From positions 60,778 through 112,219 of the forward strand of contig NZ_WHOL01000122.1 in the NCBI RefSeq assembly GCF_009745975.1: a stretch of 51,442 bases of DNA. The letters are read 5' to 3'. The notes below the pieces were generated by a model. That model was not told the DNA's origin and did not search any database. It saw nothing but the letters and a program-made list of their open reading frames with translations. This document shows, piece after piece, positions 33,586 through 42,174 of this stretch. How positions within the stretch are numbered: the first letter of the stretch is position 1; each line of letters opens with the position of its first letter. Position numbers and translations under genes: made by a program. This DNA comes from Actinokineospora pegani (GTDB taxonomy: Bacteria > Actinomycetota > Actinomycetes > Mycobacteriales > Pseudonocardiaceae).

Positions 33586-35295
33586 ATGAAGGTTTCCACT
33601 CGGCTGGCGGCCCTCGCCGCGGCCGCCCTCGCCGCGGCGACGCTGGGGGCCACCTCGGCCCAGGCGGCGCCCGCGCCCAAGACGGCCGACCTGCGGCTGA
33701 TCTCGTTCAACGACCTCCACGGCACCCTGTCCCCGCCCGCGGGCTCGTCGGGGCGGGTCACCCTCGCCGACGGCAGCACCGTCGACGCGGGCGGCGCCGC
33801 TTACCTGGCCACCCACGCCAAGCAGCTCAAGGCGCAGGTGAAGAACTCGCTGCTGCTCTCGGCGGGCGACAACATCGGCGCCTCGCCGCTGAACTCGGCG
33901 CTGTTCCACGACGAGCCGACCATCGAGCTGCTCAACTCGATGGGCCTGCAGGCCAGCGTGCTCGGCAACCACGAGTTCGACGAGGGCTACCAGGAGTTGC
34001 TGCGCATGCAGTTCGGCGGGTGCCACCCGACCGACGGCTGCCAGTTCCGCCCCCGGTTCACCGGCGCGAAGTTCCCGCACCTCGCCGCGAACGTGACCTT
34101 CACCAACGGCCTGCCCGCCCTGCTGCCGTTCACCCTCAAGCACGTCGAGGGCGTCCCGGTGGCCATCATCGGCGTCACGCTCAAGGACCTGCCCGCGCTC
34201 GTGCTGCCCAGCGCGGTGGCGGACTTCAAGTTCCACGACGAGGTCCAGACGCTGAACAAGACCTCGAAGCTGCTCGACCGGCTCGGCGTGAAGACCCAGG
34301 TCGTGCTGATGCACCAGGGCGACAACAGCGAGAGCGGCGCCACCGGGCCGGACGCCTGCCAGACCGTGCCCGGCCCGGCCCGCGCGATCGCCACCGCCGC
34401 CTCGGCCTCGATCGACGTGTTCTTCACCGGGCACAGCCACCAGCAGTACAACTGCCAGGTCACCGACCCGGCGGGCAACCCGCGCACGATGATCCAGGGC
34501 CTGTCCTTCGGCAGGCTGCTCTCCGTCGTCGACCTCAAGATCGACAAGCGCTCCCGCGACGTGGTCCGCTCGGCCACCGTCGCGCACAACGAGGTCGTCA
34601 CCCGCACCGTGACCCCGGACCCCGTCGCGCAGCGGCTCGTCGACGAGGCCTCGGCCAAGGCGGCCCCGATCGCCAACCGCCCGATCGGCACCATCAGCGC
34701 CGACCTGGTCCGCGCCGCGGGGGCCGCGGGTCAGAGCCCGCTCGGCAGCGTGATCGCCGACGCGCAGCTCGCCGCCACCAGCGGCAACGACGCCGTCATC
34801 GCCATGACCAACTCCGGCGGGGTCCGCGCCGACCTGACCTTCGCCTCCTCGCCCGCGGGCGAGGGCGACGGCGTGGTGACCTACGGCGAGGCGTTCACGG
34901 TGCAGCCCTTCGCCAACATCATGCAGACGATCACGCTGACCGGCGCGGACCTCAAGGCCGTGCTGGAGCAGCAGTGGCAGCCGCAGCCCGACGGCTCGGT
35001 CACCACGCGGTTCCTGCAGGTCTCCAGCGCGCTGCACTACACCTGGTCGCAGTCGGGGACCCAGGGCGGCCGCGTCTCCGCCATCACCATCGGCGGCACG
35101 CCGGTCGACCCGGCCGCGAGCTACCGGGTGTCGGTGAACAACTTCCTCGCGGGCGGTGGGGACGGCTTCACCGAGCTGACCAAGGGCACCGACCTGGCCG
35201 GTGGCCCGATCGACCTGGACGCGCTCACCGCGTACCTGACCGCGAACCCGGGCCTGGCGCCGCCCGCGCTCGACCGGGTCACCGTCATCCCGTAG
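33586..35295 (+). CDS. Secreted 5'-nucleotidase / UDP-sugar hydrolase family protein
   Basis: The 569-residue protein starts at ATG 33586 behind CGGAGGA and has a signal peptide ending near SAQAAPAPK. Residues ~35-330 are a calcineurin-like metallophosphatase domain: ISFNDLHGTL, LLSAGDNIGASPL, LGNHEFDEGY, VLMHQGDN and TGHSHQQYNC supply the dimetal ligands. Residues ~350-560 are the 5'-nucleotidase C-terminal domain with MTNSGGVRADL. It should hydrolyse extracellular nucleotides or UDP-sugars and has no sortase or GPI-like tail. A hairpin follows the gene. Confidence 0.92.
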   Translation: MKVSTRLAALAAAALAAATLGATSAQAAPAPKTADLRLISFNDLHGTLSPPAGSSGRVTLADGSTVDAGGAAYLATHAKQLKAQVKNSLLLSAGDNIGASPLNSALFHDEPTIELLNSMGLQASVLGNHEFDEGYQELLRMQFGGCHPTDGCQFRPRFTGAKFPHLAANVTFTNGLPALLPFTLKHVEGVPVAIIGVTLKDLPALVLPSAVADFKFHDEVQTLNKTSKLLDRLGVKTQVVLMHQGDNSESGATGPDACQTVPGPARAIATAASASIDVFFTGHSHQQYNCQVTDPAGNPRTMIQGLSFGRLLSVVDLKIDKRSRDVVRSATVAHNEVVTRTVTPDPVAQRLVDEASAKAAPIANRPIGTISADLVRAAGAAGQSPLGSVIADAQLAATSGNDAVIAMTNSGGVRADLTFASSPAGEGDGVVTYGEAFTVQPFANIMQTITLTGADLKAVLEQQWQPQPDGSVTTRFLQVSSALHYTWSQSGTQGGRVSAITIGGTPVDPAASYRVSVNNFLAGGGDGFTELTKGTDLAGGPIDLDALTAYLTANPGLAPPALDRVTVIP

Positions 35296-35313
35296 GCCGC
35301 ACCGGTCCACAAC

Positions 35314-35350
35314 GCGAGCCCGCGTCGCCCGCCCGGCGGCGCGGGCTCGC
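35314..35350 (+). terminator. Hairpin terminator of the 5'-nucleotidase gene
   Basis: GCGAGCCCGCG (35314-35324) pairs perfectly with CGCGGGCTCGC (35340-35350) around a 15-nt loop, 18 bp after the stop codon. A short T-containing stretch (TTTGT) follows 3 bases later. Confidence 0.75.
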
Positions 35351-35901
35351 GCTTTGTGCTGCACGGCAAGGAAAGCAAGATCGTCCGCTGAGGACAGTCA
35401 CCGGTTCGAGCGATTGTCAACGAACGTGTTCTGGGTCACTATTGGTGTATCGGCGGGCCTCGGGGGCCCGGGACGCGACACCTCCGCCGCGTCCGGTCCC
35501 CAAGGCCAGTCGGGAAAGGGTAGGTGGTGCGGTGATCGGGCACTATTCCCGCAGTGGTGGTCCGCGGACTGCGCCCCCGCCCCCGAGCCGATCGCTTCGG
35601 ACCGGGTGTGGACGAGGGCAGTGAACCGCCGGACATCGACCGGTGCGCGGGTGCTTGAATCGCGCCCTGTTCGCACCACGACGCTGTTGAGCCCTGATCG
35701 GCGACCTCTCCCGGCTCGGCCACAGGGGCTCCACGCCGGTCCGGCGCGGCGTCGGGACCACTACGGAACTGGGCAGCGCTCGGGGCGGACAGCCCCGGGC
35801 GCTGTCCCCTGTTCGGCGTCTCCTCCGATCCCGCCCCCCGCGTCGACTGCTCTATCGTTGCGGCGAACGAGTCGATCCGGTGCCGACGTGGGGTGGCCTA
35901 G
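35351..35901. other. Intergenic region with a hairpin, no credible gene
   Basis: This 550-bp stretch has lower GC than its neighbours at 35350-35460. Frames on both strands are short or of implausible composition (many Cys, Arg and Trp without a pattern). A bulged hairpin spans 35771-35808 (GGGCAGCGCTCGGGGC against GCCCCGGGCGCTGTCCC). The last 80 bp probably hold the promoter of the metallopeptidase gene. Confidence 0.4.
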
Positions 35902-36825
35902 GTGGAGTTCAACGACGACGTAGCCCTCGACACCTCGCAGGTCCAGGACCAGCGGGGTTCCGGCGGGGGCGGCATCGGCGGTCGCGTCGCGGTCGGCGGC
36001 GGTGGCATCGGTGTGGTGGGCGCGATCATCTACTTCGTGCTCTCCCAGCTCGGCGGTCTGCCCACCGGCGGCGGCGGTGCCCCGCTCGGGCTCAGCCAGG
36101 TCGGCTCCGGCCAGTCGGTCGCCAGCACCGACCTGGCCAGGACCTGCCGCACGGGCGCGGACGCGAACAACAACCACGACTGCGCCCTGGTCGCCGTGAT
36201 CAACTCCATCCAGGGCTACTGGTCCGACCAGTTCGCCCGCTCCGGCACCCCGTACCAGGTCTCGACCACCACGTTCTTCAACGGCGGCGTCGGCACCTCC
36301 TGCGGCAGCGCCACCTCCGACGTCGGCCCGTTCTACTGCCCCGCCGACTCCCGGGTGTACATCGACCTGGGCTTCTTCAAGCAGCTCCAGACCCAGTTCG
36401 GCGCCCAGGGCGGCACCTTCGCCGAGGCCTACGTCCTGGCCCACGAGTACGGCCACCACGTCCAGAACCTCCTGGGGACCTCCGCCCGCGTCCGCGAGGG
36501 CGCAGGCCCCACCTCCGACGGCGTCCGCCTGGAACTGCAAGCCGACTGCTACGCGGGCGTGTGGGCCAACCACGCCACCACCACCCCCACCGCCAACGGC
36601 AAACCCCTCATCAAGACCATCACCCAGCAGGACATCGCCTCCGCCCTGGACGTGGCCGCCCGAATCGGCGACGACTTCATCCAGGAGAAGCTCGGCGGCG
36701 GCCACGTCGACGAGAGCCAGTTCACCCACGGCTCATCGGCCCAGCGCGAGAAGTGGTTCACCACCGGCGTCCAAACCGGAAACCCCACCGCCTGCGACAC
36801 CTTCAACACCAACGACCTCGGCTAG
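35902..36825 (+). CDS. Neutral zinc metallopeptidase (YpfJ family)
   Basis: A 307-residue protein of the putative neutral zinc metallopeptidase family. It begins with a polar Gly-rich segment, one membrane helix (GIGVVGAIIYFVLSQL, residues ~34-50), then an extracytoplasmic peptidase domain with HEYGHHVQNLLG containing HExxH, a third-ligand glutamate in LELQADCYAGVWANH, and FYCPADSRVYIDLGFF. Four cysteines in the outer domain may form disulfides. The GTG at 35902 fits the family length of about 290-300. The natural substrate is not known for this family. Confidence 0.88.
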   Translation: MEFNDDVALDTSQVQDQRGSGGGGIGGRVAVGGGGIGVVGAIIYFVLSQLGGLPTGGGGAPLGLSQVGSGQSVASTDLARTCRTGADANNNHDCALVAVINSIQGYWSDQFARSGTPYQVSTTTFFNGGVGTSCGSATSDVGPFYCPADSRVYIDLGFFKQLQTQFGAQGGTFAEAYVLAHEYGHHVQNLLGTSARVREGAGPTSDGVRLELQADCYAGVWANHATTTPTANGKPLIKTITQQDIASALDVAARIGDDFIQEKLGGGHVDESQFTHGSSAQREKWFTTGVQTGNPTACDTFNTNDLG

Positions 36826-36833
36826 CGGACCCG

Positions 36834-37895
36834 TCAGTCCACGGGGGTCCTCGAGGTGATGACCGACAGCAGGTGCGCGGGCAGTCGGGACTGCTCGGCC
36901 AGGGCTTGGGGGGAGACCAAACCCACCGCCCTGGGCAGCATCGACGGCTGTTCCACCGCCACCACTTCCCCCGGTTCCCGCCTGCGCCACCCCCGCGTCG
37001 AGATCGTCGCCATCGCATTGCGGTAGGTCACGTCCCGCATGATGCCCAGTTGCCGCGACCGGTAGAGCAGAGCCTGCAAGCTGACCCCCCAGGTCTCCTT
37101 CAGCTTGGCCAACAGCGCCCAATCCGCCCGCGCGGGCAACCGGGGGGAGATCTGCTCGGCAGGCATCAGGAACTCGGCGGCGAAGCGGTTGGCCTGGTTC
37201 TCGATGATGTTGTTGCCCGGCTCCTCGTCGCCGTGCATGACGAGGTGGCCCAGTTCGTGGGCGACGTCGAAGCGCTGGCGGTAGTAGTCGTCCTTGGCCG
37301 GGTTGAGCAGGATCAGGGGGCGGTCGGGGCGGGCGACCGAATAGGCGTCGACCGAGGCTGACTGGGGCGGGGTGAAGACCACCAGGACGCCGTTGTTCTC
37401 GGCCAGGCGGATGGTGTGGGCGACCGGGCCGGTGGGGACCGCCCAGGCGGCGCGCAGGGCCGCGGCGGCGCGTTCGGGGGAGTCGTCGGCGCAGTCGGGG
37501 GGGACCGGCAGGGCGGGGACGTGGACGGGGGGGAAGTCCACGTGGCGTTCGAGGGCGCGGTGGACCTCGGCGACAACGCGGACGTAGGCCTCGGCCTGGT
37601 CGCGGGCGAGTTGGGTGGTGGAGCGCAACGAGCGGAAGTGGGCGGACGCCGTGCTGTCCGGGACGCCGTCGGGCAGGAAGAAGGCGGGCTCGACGCCGAG
37701 GACGAGGGCGAGCTTGGCGACGGTGGCCGCGGACGGCCTCTTGGTGCCCGACTCGTAGAAGCTGATGGCGGCGGGGGTCAGCTCGATCGCACCGGCGAGG
37801 GCGTTCTTGCGCAGCCCGGCCAGCTTCCGGCCGAGGGCGAGGCGGGAGCCGTCGAACAGCGCCGCCACGTCGGCGAGGTGGTTGCCTGTCGTCAT
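36834..37895 (-). CDS. XRE-family regulator fused to an ImmA/IrrE metallopeptidase
   Basis: The 353-residue protein has an N-terminal helix-turn-helix (residues ~20-72: LRKNALAGAIELTPAAISFYE, SAATVAKLALVLGVEPAFF) and an ImmA/IrrE zinc peptidase domain (about 140-290) with DVAHELGHLVMHG carrying HExxH. Such fusions usually control a mobile element, toxin-antitoxin or stress operon, and the peptidase half may cleave a partner repressor. It overlaps the upstream unknown gene by 4 bp (ATGA), so the unknown protein is translated first and the two form an operon. They are the only two genes of this type in the window. Confidence 0.88.
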   Translation of the reverse strand: MTTGNHLADVAALFDGSRLALGRKLAGLRKNALAGAIELTPAAISFYESGTKRPSAATVAKLALVLGVEPAFFLPDGVPDSTASAHFRSLRSTTQLARDQAEAYVRVVAEVHRALERHVDFPPVHVPALPVPPDCADDSPERAAAALRAAWAVPTGPVAHTIRLAENNGVLVVFTPPQSASVDAYSVARPDRPLILLNPAKDDYYRQRFDVAHELGHLVMHGDEEPGNNIIENQANRFAAEFLMPAEQISPRLPARADWALLAKLKETWGVSLQALLYRSRQLGIMRDVTYRNAMATISTRGWRRREPGEVVAVEQPSMLPRAVGLVSPQALAEQSRLPAHLLSVITSRTPVD

Positions 37896-38626
37896 TCCCC
37901 TGTTCCCACGGCCCGCTTGAGCTGGACGTCGGCGTCGGTCACCCCCTGCTCGGGCAGTTGGTCGCCGACGGCTGGCCAGACACTACCGCCGGTCGTCGCG
38001 GCGGGTGGCGGGCCCAGGCGCAGGCGCCAGTGCCAGGGGCGGCCGCCGTGCTCGGTGGAGCGCGGGCTGCCCAGGTAGGCCTCGCGGTCGGTGGCGTCGG
38101 AGTTGATGGCGTGCGCGATGAACAGCGTGGAGTCGGTGATGGCGCTGTTCGGCAGCGGGAACAGGCCCTCCTCCTGGGAGCCGAGCCGGGCCGCCGCGCG
38201 CTGCTTGGTCGGTGTCTTGGACTGCCAGGAGATCTTGTCGATGCTCTCGAAGCCGAACGAGGTCACCAGCCAGCGCCACTCGCCGAAGCGCCAGCCGGGG
38301 GAGCTGTGGTCGTCCGCGCGCACCACCGACCCGGGCCGCAGCGACGGCATGGCGTCCAGCTCGCCGGAGAGCAGCCCCTTGCCGAGCACGTCCCGGCCGA
38401 CGTTCTCGCCGCCCGGCGGCACCGCGTAGTCGCGGCAGTGGAAGACGCGGTCCAGGCGGTTGCAGAACAGCTTGTGCGCGGTCAGGCCCTGCCAGACCTG
38501 GTCGTGGCCGGTGTCGGGGTCGTAGTCCTTGGCCGTGCGCTGGAACGCCGACTCCCACGCCCAGGTGATCGCGTCGACCACGCCCGCGCCGCCCAGGACC
38601 GCCAGCACCCGCTCCTGCTCGCTCAT
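37892..38626 (-). CDS. Unknown protein paired with the XRE-ImmA regulator
   Basis: I do not recognise this 244-residue protein from ATG 38626. It has no signal peptide or membrane helix and is rich in Trp (AITWAWESAF, WRFGEWRWLVTSFGF, HWRLRLGPPP). The conserved-looking segments TLFIAHAINSDATDREAYLG and LFCNRLDRVFHCRDYAVPPGGENVG suggest an ordered globular protein. Coupling to an XRE-ImmA gene suggests a two-gene module, possibly a toxin-antitoxin-like or defence unit. Its function is unknown. Confidence 0.6.
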   Translation of the reverse strand: MSEQERVLAVLGGAGVVDAITWAWESAFQRTAKDYDPDTGHDQVWQGLTAHKLFCNRLDRVFHCRDYAVPPGGENVGRDVLGKGLLSGELDAMPSLRPGSVVRADDHSSPGWRFGEWRWLVTSFGFESIDKISWQSKTPTKQRAAARLGSQEEGLFPLPNSAITDSTLFIAHAINSDATDREAYLGSPRSTEHGGRPWHWRLRLGPPPAATTGGSVWPAVGDQLPEQGVTDADVQLKRAVGTGE

Positions 38627-38687
38627 GCCCCGGATCGTACCGATCGCAGTAATCGATGCGTGAAACTTAACCAGCGTGTCGTGGGAG
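38627..38687 (-). promoter_or_regulatory. Probable promoter of the unknown/XRE-ImmA pair
   Basis: The short region upstream of 38626 holds repeated CGAT/ATCG elements (GATCGTACCGATCGCAG and AATCGATGCG) and AT-rich AAACTTAA. These repeats could be an operator for the adjacent XRE regulator. The evidence is composition and position only. Confidence 0.3.
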
Positions 38688-38724
38688 GGGTGTGGTCGGG
38701 CGTGCCCCTCGCCCGACCACACCC
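38688..38724 (-). terminator. Terminator of the Excalibur-domain gene
   Basis: GGGTGTGGTCGGGCG (38688-38702) pairs perfectly with CGCCCGACCACACCC (38710-38724) around a 7-nt loop, 7 bp past the stop of the minus-strand gene. Confidence 0.8.
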
Positions 38725-38731
38725 GGCTGTG

Positions 38732-39232
38732 TCAGTCGGATTCGCAACCGGTTCCGTTGCGGTCGCGGTCCAACCGGTGTCGATCGGGGCGGGTGACCGG
38801 GAAGTCGCGGGCGTCGAGGTCCGCGCAGTCCACGTCCACCGCGCCGAGCTGGATGCAGATGGTCGGGTAGGACGAGTCGCAGGTGCGGTCGCGGCTCGTC
38901 GAGGTGGTCGGGGGCGTCGTCGGCGCGGCGGGCTCGGGGGCGCTCGTCGCCACCGGGGGCGGCGTGGTCGTGGTGGTGGTGACTCGCGCGGGCTCCTCGA
39001 CCACCCGCTCGGGCGTGGCGCGGGGGGTCGAGGGGCGGACGGTGACCGTCCTGACCGAGGTGACTGTTGTCTTCGGCGGGGCGGTCGTCGTGATGGTGGG
39101 GGCGGGGGAGGACGTGGGGGCAGCGGAAGCGGGCTCGGTGGCGGGGCGTTGGCTCAGCGCGCCGCCTGCCGCGGCGACGGTGAGCGCCACGGCCAACACC
39201 GGCCAGGTCGGCAGGAAGCGGATCTTGCGCAC
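38732..39232 (-). CDS. Exported protein with C-terminal Excalibur calcium-binding domain
   Basis: A 166-residue secreted or membrane-anchored protein. It has an N-terminal hydrophobic segment (LPTWPVLAVALTVAAAGGAL), a long Thr/Pro/Ala-rich linker (residues ~30-115) typical of a wall-spanning stalk, and a C-terminal Excalibur domain with paired cysteines (DRTCDSSYPTICIQL and GTGCESD) and the calcium loop DRDRNGTGCE. Excalibur domains are extracellular and EF-hand-like. The partner or role is unknown. Confidence 0.85.
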   Translation of the reverse strand: MRKIRFLPTWPVLAVALTVAAAGGALSQRPATEPASAAPTSSPAPTITTTAPPKTTVTSVRTVTVRPSTPRATPERVVEEPARVTTTTTTPPPVATSAPEPAAPTTPPTTSTSRDRTCDSSYPTICIQLGAVDVDCADLDARDFPVTRPDRHRLDRDRNGTGCESD

Positions 39233-39301
39233 GTGTGTTTCTATCTGACGCGGACCCGATGTGGTTACCTGCCGCGACCTGATCGTGACGCAACCGCCGC
39301 C

Positions 39302-40066
39302 TCAAGCGACCCGGTAGGTCGATTCGGGCACGTCGGTGACGAACATGTGCCCCGGGGCGTGGGTGATCGCGAACGGGATGCCCGACCCGGCCAGCGCCGC
39401 CTGCGGGGTCACCCCGCACGCCCAGAACACCGGCACCTCGCCCGGCCGGACCTCGGCCGGGTCGCCGTAGTCGGGCTTGGCCAGGTCGACGCCCAGCGCC
39501 TCCGGCGACCCGATGTGCACCGGCGCCCCGTGCACCGCGGGCACCGCCGCCGTGACCCGCACGGCGTCGGCGACCAGGTGCGCGGGCACCGGCCGCATCG
39601 TCACCACCACCGGGCCGGACAGCGCCCCGGCCGGGCGGCACGCGCGGTTGGTCCGGAACATCGGCACCGTCGTGCCCTGCTCGACGTGGCGCAGCCCGAT
39701 CCCGGCCGCCACCAGCGCCGCCTCGAAGGTGAAGCTGCACCCGAACAGGAACGCCACCAGGTCGTCGCGCCACAGCTCCAGCACCGAGGTCGGCTCGCCG
39801 ACCAGCTTCCCGCCGCGCCAGACGCGGTAGCGGGGCAGGTCGGTGCGCAGGTCCGCGTAGGCCAGCTCGGTCGTCCACGCGCCCGGCTCGGTGACGTCGA
39901 GCAGCGGGCACGGCTTGGGGTTGCGCTGGGCGAACAACAGCATGTCGTAGGCGTGCGCCCGGGGCACCGCGACCAGGTTGGCCTGCGCGTACCCGTCGGC
40001 GACGCCGGAGGTCGAGGTGGCCAGGCCCGCGCGGAACGCGGCCCGCGCCTCCATCGGAGTCTTCAT
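39302..40066 (-). CDS. DUF1445 putative hydro-lyase
   Basis: A 254-residue protein of the DUF1445 (YcsI-like) family, annotated as putative hydro-lyases. Family-like segments are [21 protein letters not shown] (in part), [14 protein letters not shown] and [15 protein letters not shown] followed by [11 protein letters not shown]. It is downstream of an MFS transporter on the same strand with 12 bp between them, so the pair is probably an operon for uptake and breakdown of one compound. A GntR regulator is divergent. The substrate is unknown; the same domain occurs in the animal D-glutamate cyclase. Confidence 0.85.
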   Translation of the reverse strand: MKTPMEARAAFRAGLATSTSGVADGYAQANLVAVPRAHAYDMLLFAQRNPKPCPLLDVTEPGAWTTELAYADLRTDLPRYRVWRGGKLVGEPTSVLELWRDDLVAFLFGCSFTFEAALVAAGIGLRHVEQGTTVPMFRTNRACRPAGALSGPVVVTMRPVPAHLVADAVRVTAAVPAVHGAPVHIGSPEALGVDLAKPDYGDPAEVRPGEVPVFWACGVTPQAALAGSGIPFAITHAPGHMFVTDVPESTYRVA

Positions 40067-40078
40067 CGGACACTCCTT

Positions 40079-41320
40079 CTAGGACAGTTCCCAGTCCTTC
40101 GTCTCGGGCAGCCCCAGCAGGGCCAGGAAGGCCAGCACGTACGCGCCCGCGGCGAAGCTCATCGCCCCGCCGACGCCGAACGAGGTGGCCATGAAACCGA
40201 CGGTCGCGGGGAAGACGGCGCCCACGCCGCGGCCGAAGTTGTAGGTGAACCCGGTGCCGATGCCGCGCACCCGCGCCGGGTACAGCTCGGACAGGAACGC
40301 GCCGAAGCCGCTGAAGATGGCCGAGTAGCCGAAGCCCAGCGGCAGGCCCAGCACCATCACCCAGGCGTTCGCGCTCGTCGGGAGCTGCGTGTAGAGCACC
40401 ACCAGCACCGCGTCGACGACGGCGAACGCCGCGATGGTCCGCTTGCGCCCCAACCGATCGGTGAACCAGCCGCCGCACAGGTAGCCCAGGAACGCGCCCG
40501 GGATCAGGAACACCAGGAACCACCCGGTGTTCCCGACGCTGAGCCCGCGCGACTCGCGCAGGAACGTCGGCAGCCAGATCGCGAGCGTGTAGTAGCCGCC
40601 CTGCACGCCGGTGGTCAGCAGCGAGGCGAACAGCGTCGTGCGCAGCAGCGGCCCGCGGAACAGCTCCGGGAACGAGCCGCGCACGGCGGGCCCGTCGTCG
40701 CGGGTGGGGGCGTCCTCGACCCCGCGCCGCAGGTAGAGCACGAGCAGCGCGGGCAGCGCGCCGGTGAACAGCACGACCCGCCAGGCGATGTCCTCGTCGA
40801 GAACGCTGAGCAGGACCGTCGCCACGACCGCGGCCGCCGCCCACCCGACGGCCCAGGCGCTCTGCACCACGGCGAGGGTGCGGCCCCGGTGTCGCGCGGC
40901 GGTGTACTCCGCCACCAGGACCGCACCCGTCGCCCACTCCCCGCCGAAGCCGATCCCCTGCAGGGTCCGGAAGACCAGCAGCGTCTCGTAGTTCGACGCC
41001 AGCCCGCACAGCGCCGTGAACAGGGCGAACGCCAGCACGGTCAGCACCAGCGTGCGCACCCGCCCGATGCGGTCGCACAGCACCCCCGCGATCACCCCTC
41101 CGATCGCGGAGCTGACCAGCATCGCCGAGCTGAGCACGCCCGTCTGCCCCGTGCTGAGGGCGAACGCGGCGGTGATCGCGGGCAGGATCAGGGGCAGGAT
41201 GTTGAAGTCGTAGGAGTCGAGGCCGTAGCCGAGGAACGAGCTGGTGAACGCTCTCCGGCCCTGGGCGGGCAGTGCCCGGTACCAGGCCATCCGTCCGTCT
41301 GGTGTGCTGGTTGTCGCCAT
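40079..41320 (-). CDS. MFS transporter, metabolite:H+ symporter type
   Basis: A 413-residue major-facilitator protein with 12 helices. The loop-2/3 motif DRIGRVRTL and its repeat DRLGRKRTI are intact, and the first helix has GLDSYDFNILPLILPAI, as in the AAHS/SHS-type carboxylate symporters. GFGGEWATGAVLVAEY is also typical of that group. It is likely to import an organic acid. ATG 41320 is the start; a longer reading frame upstream runs through the operator. It is co-oriented with the DUF1445 hydro-lyase gene and divergent from the GntR regulator. Confidence 0.87.
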   Translation of the reverse strand: MATTSTPDGRMAWYRALPAQGRRAFTSSFLGYGLDSYDFNILPLILPAITAAFALSTGQTGVLSSAMLVSSAIGGVIAGVLCDRIGRVRTLVLTVLAFALFTALCGLASNYETLLVFRTLQGIGFGGEWATGAVLVAEYTAARHRGRTLAVVQSAWAVGWAAAAVVATVLLSVLDEDIAWRVVLFTGALPALLVLYLRRGVEDAPTRDDGPAVRGSFPELFRGPLLRTTLFASLLTTGVQGGYYTLAIWLPTFLRESRGLSVGNTGWFLVFLIPGAFLGYLCGGWFTDRLGRKRTIAAFAVVDAVLVVLYTQLPTSANAWVMVLGLPLGFGYSAIFSGFGAFLSELYPARVRGIGTGFTYNFGRGVGAVFPATVGFMATSFGVGGAMSFAAGAYVLAFLALLGLPETKDWELS

Positions 41321-41383
41321 GACCACCTCGCTCGTGTCGCGGTTCTCGCGTCGATCTCGGGTCGTGCGCCAGTCTGTGACTAG

Positions 41384-41412
41384 ATTGTCGGATTGTGGGA
41401 CAATCTGACAAT
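41384..41412. promoter_or_regulatory. Probable GntR operator
   Basis: A 29-bp palindrome centred at 41398 lies between the divergent MFS and GntR genes. The core is GATTGT-GGG-ACAATC (41391-41405), flanked symmetrically by ATTGTC (41384-41389) and GACAAT (41407-41412), with a single mismatch besides the centre. The TTGT-N3-ACAA core fits FCD-type GntR operators. Confidence 0.75.
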
Positions 41413-41465
41413 AGTCAGATCGGGTGACTAGGCTGGCGGGCGCAGCGGAGCGTGGTTCGGAGGCG

Positions 41466-42152
41466 GTGTTGGACTTCAAGGACCGGCTGGGCGAGCTGGT
41501 CGGCGCGCGCAAGCGCGACCGCAGCAGCGCGGCCGAGAACGTGGCGGCGGTGCTGCGCGACCTGGTCCTGGAGGGCGGGCTCACCCCGGGCCAACAGGTC
41601 GTCGAGAACGACCTGATGCCCCATCTCGAGGTCTCCCGGAACACCCTGCGTGAGGCGTTCCGCCTGCTCACGCACGAGAAGCTGCTCGAGCACAAGCTCA
41701 ACCGGGGCGTGTTCGTCCGCGTGCTGACCGCCGCCGACGTCGTCGACCTGTTCACCGTCCGGCGCATGGTCGAGGTGGCCAGCCTCGACCTGGCCGACGA
41801 GGCGGGTATCGGCCGGATGGCCGTGGCCGTCGAGTACGGCGAGGCCGCGGCGGAGGACGGCCGCTGGGTCGACGTCGGCACCGCCAACCTGCGTTTCCAC
41901 CAGGCCATCGCCGCGCTGTCGGGCAGCGACCGGATCGACGAGCTGATGCGCCACGTGGCCGCCGAGCTGCGCCTGGGCTTCCACGAGATGGGCGAGCCGC
42001 GCGCCTTCCACGAGAGCTACCTGCGCCGCAACCGCGAGATCGTCGACACCCTCGCCGCGGGCGACACCGCCACCGCCCAGGTCCAGTTGCGCTCCTACCT
42101 CGACGACGCCGAGGCTGAGATGCTGGCCGCTTTCACCGAGATCGGCCGCTGA
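41466..42152 (+). CDS. GntR-family regulator (FadR/FCD type)
   Basis: About 228 residues from GTG 41466 (TTG 41469 and GTG 41424 are alternatives; GGAGG at 41459-41463 favours the later ones). The winged-helix domain includes SSAAENVAAVLRDLVLEGGLTPGQ, LEVSRNTLREAFRLLTHEKLL and a wing NRGVFVRVL. The FCD ligand-binding domain follows with FHQAIAALSGSDRIDELM and HESYLRRNREIVDTL; the Asp/His pattern for metal or acid ligand binding is partly visible. It probably represses the MFS/hydro-lyase operon and itself through the palindrome at 41384-41412. Confidence 0.88.
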   Translation: MLDFKDRLGELVGARKRDRSSAAENVAAVLRDLVLEGGLTPGQQVVENDLMPHLEVSRNTLREAFRLLTHEKLLEHKLNRGVFVRVLTAADVVDLFTVRRMVEVASLDLADEAGIGRMAVAVEYGEAAAEDGRWVDVGTANLRFHQAIAALSGSDRIDELMRHVAAELRLGFHEMGEPRAFHESYLRRNREIVDTLAAGDTATAQVQLRSYLDDAEAEMLAAFTEIGR

Positions 42153-42174
42153 ACCGGCGCTAGGGTCGGTCCCC

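Noticed and set aside
35354-35923. Possible 189-residue gene between the 5'-nucleotidase and metallopeptidase genes
   Set aside because: No pattern of strands or helices, no ribosome-binding site, and an overlap with the metallopeptidase start.
37958-41383. Plus-strand 1141-codon open frame
   Set aside because: It is antisense to five well-supported minus-strand genes and has no recognisable domain.
41424-41465. Longer N-terminus for the GntR regulator from GTG 41424
   Set aside because: It would begin only 11 bp after the operator and lacks a ribosome-binding site; GGAGG at 41459 favours the later start.
39302-42152. Reading the MFS/GntR pair as a sialic acid uptake operon (NanT/NanR)
   Set aside because: The companion gene is a DUF1445 hydro-lyase with no NanA, NanK or NanE gene nearby, and the operator core is unlike the NanR repeats.
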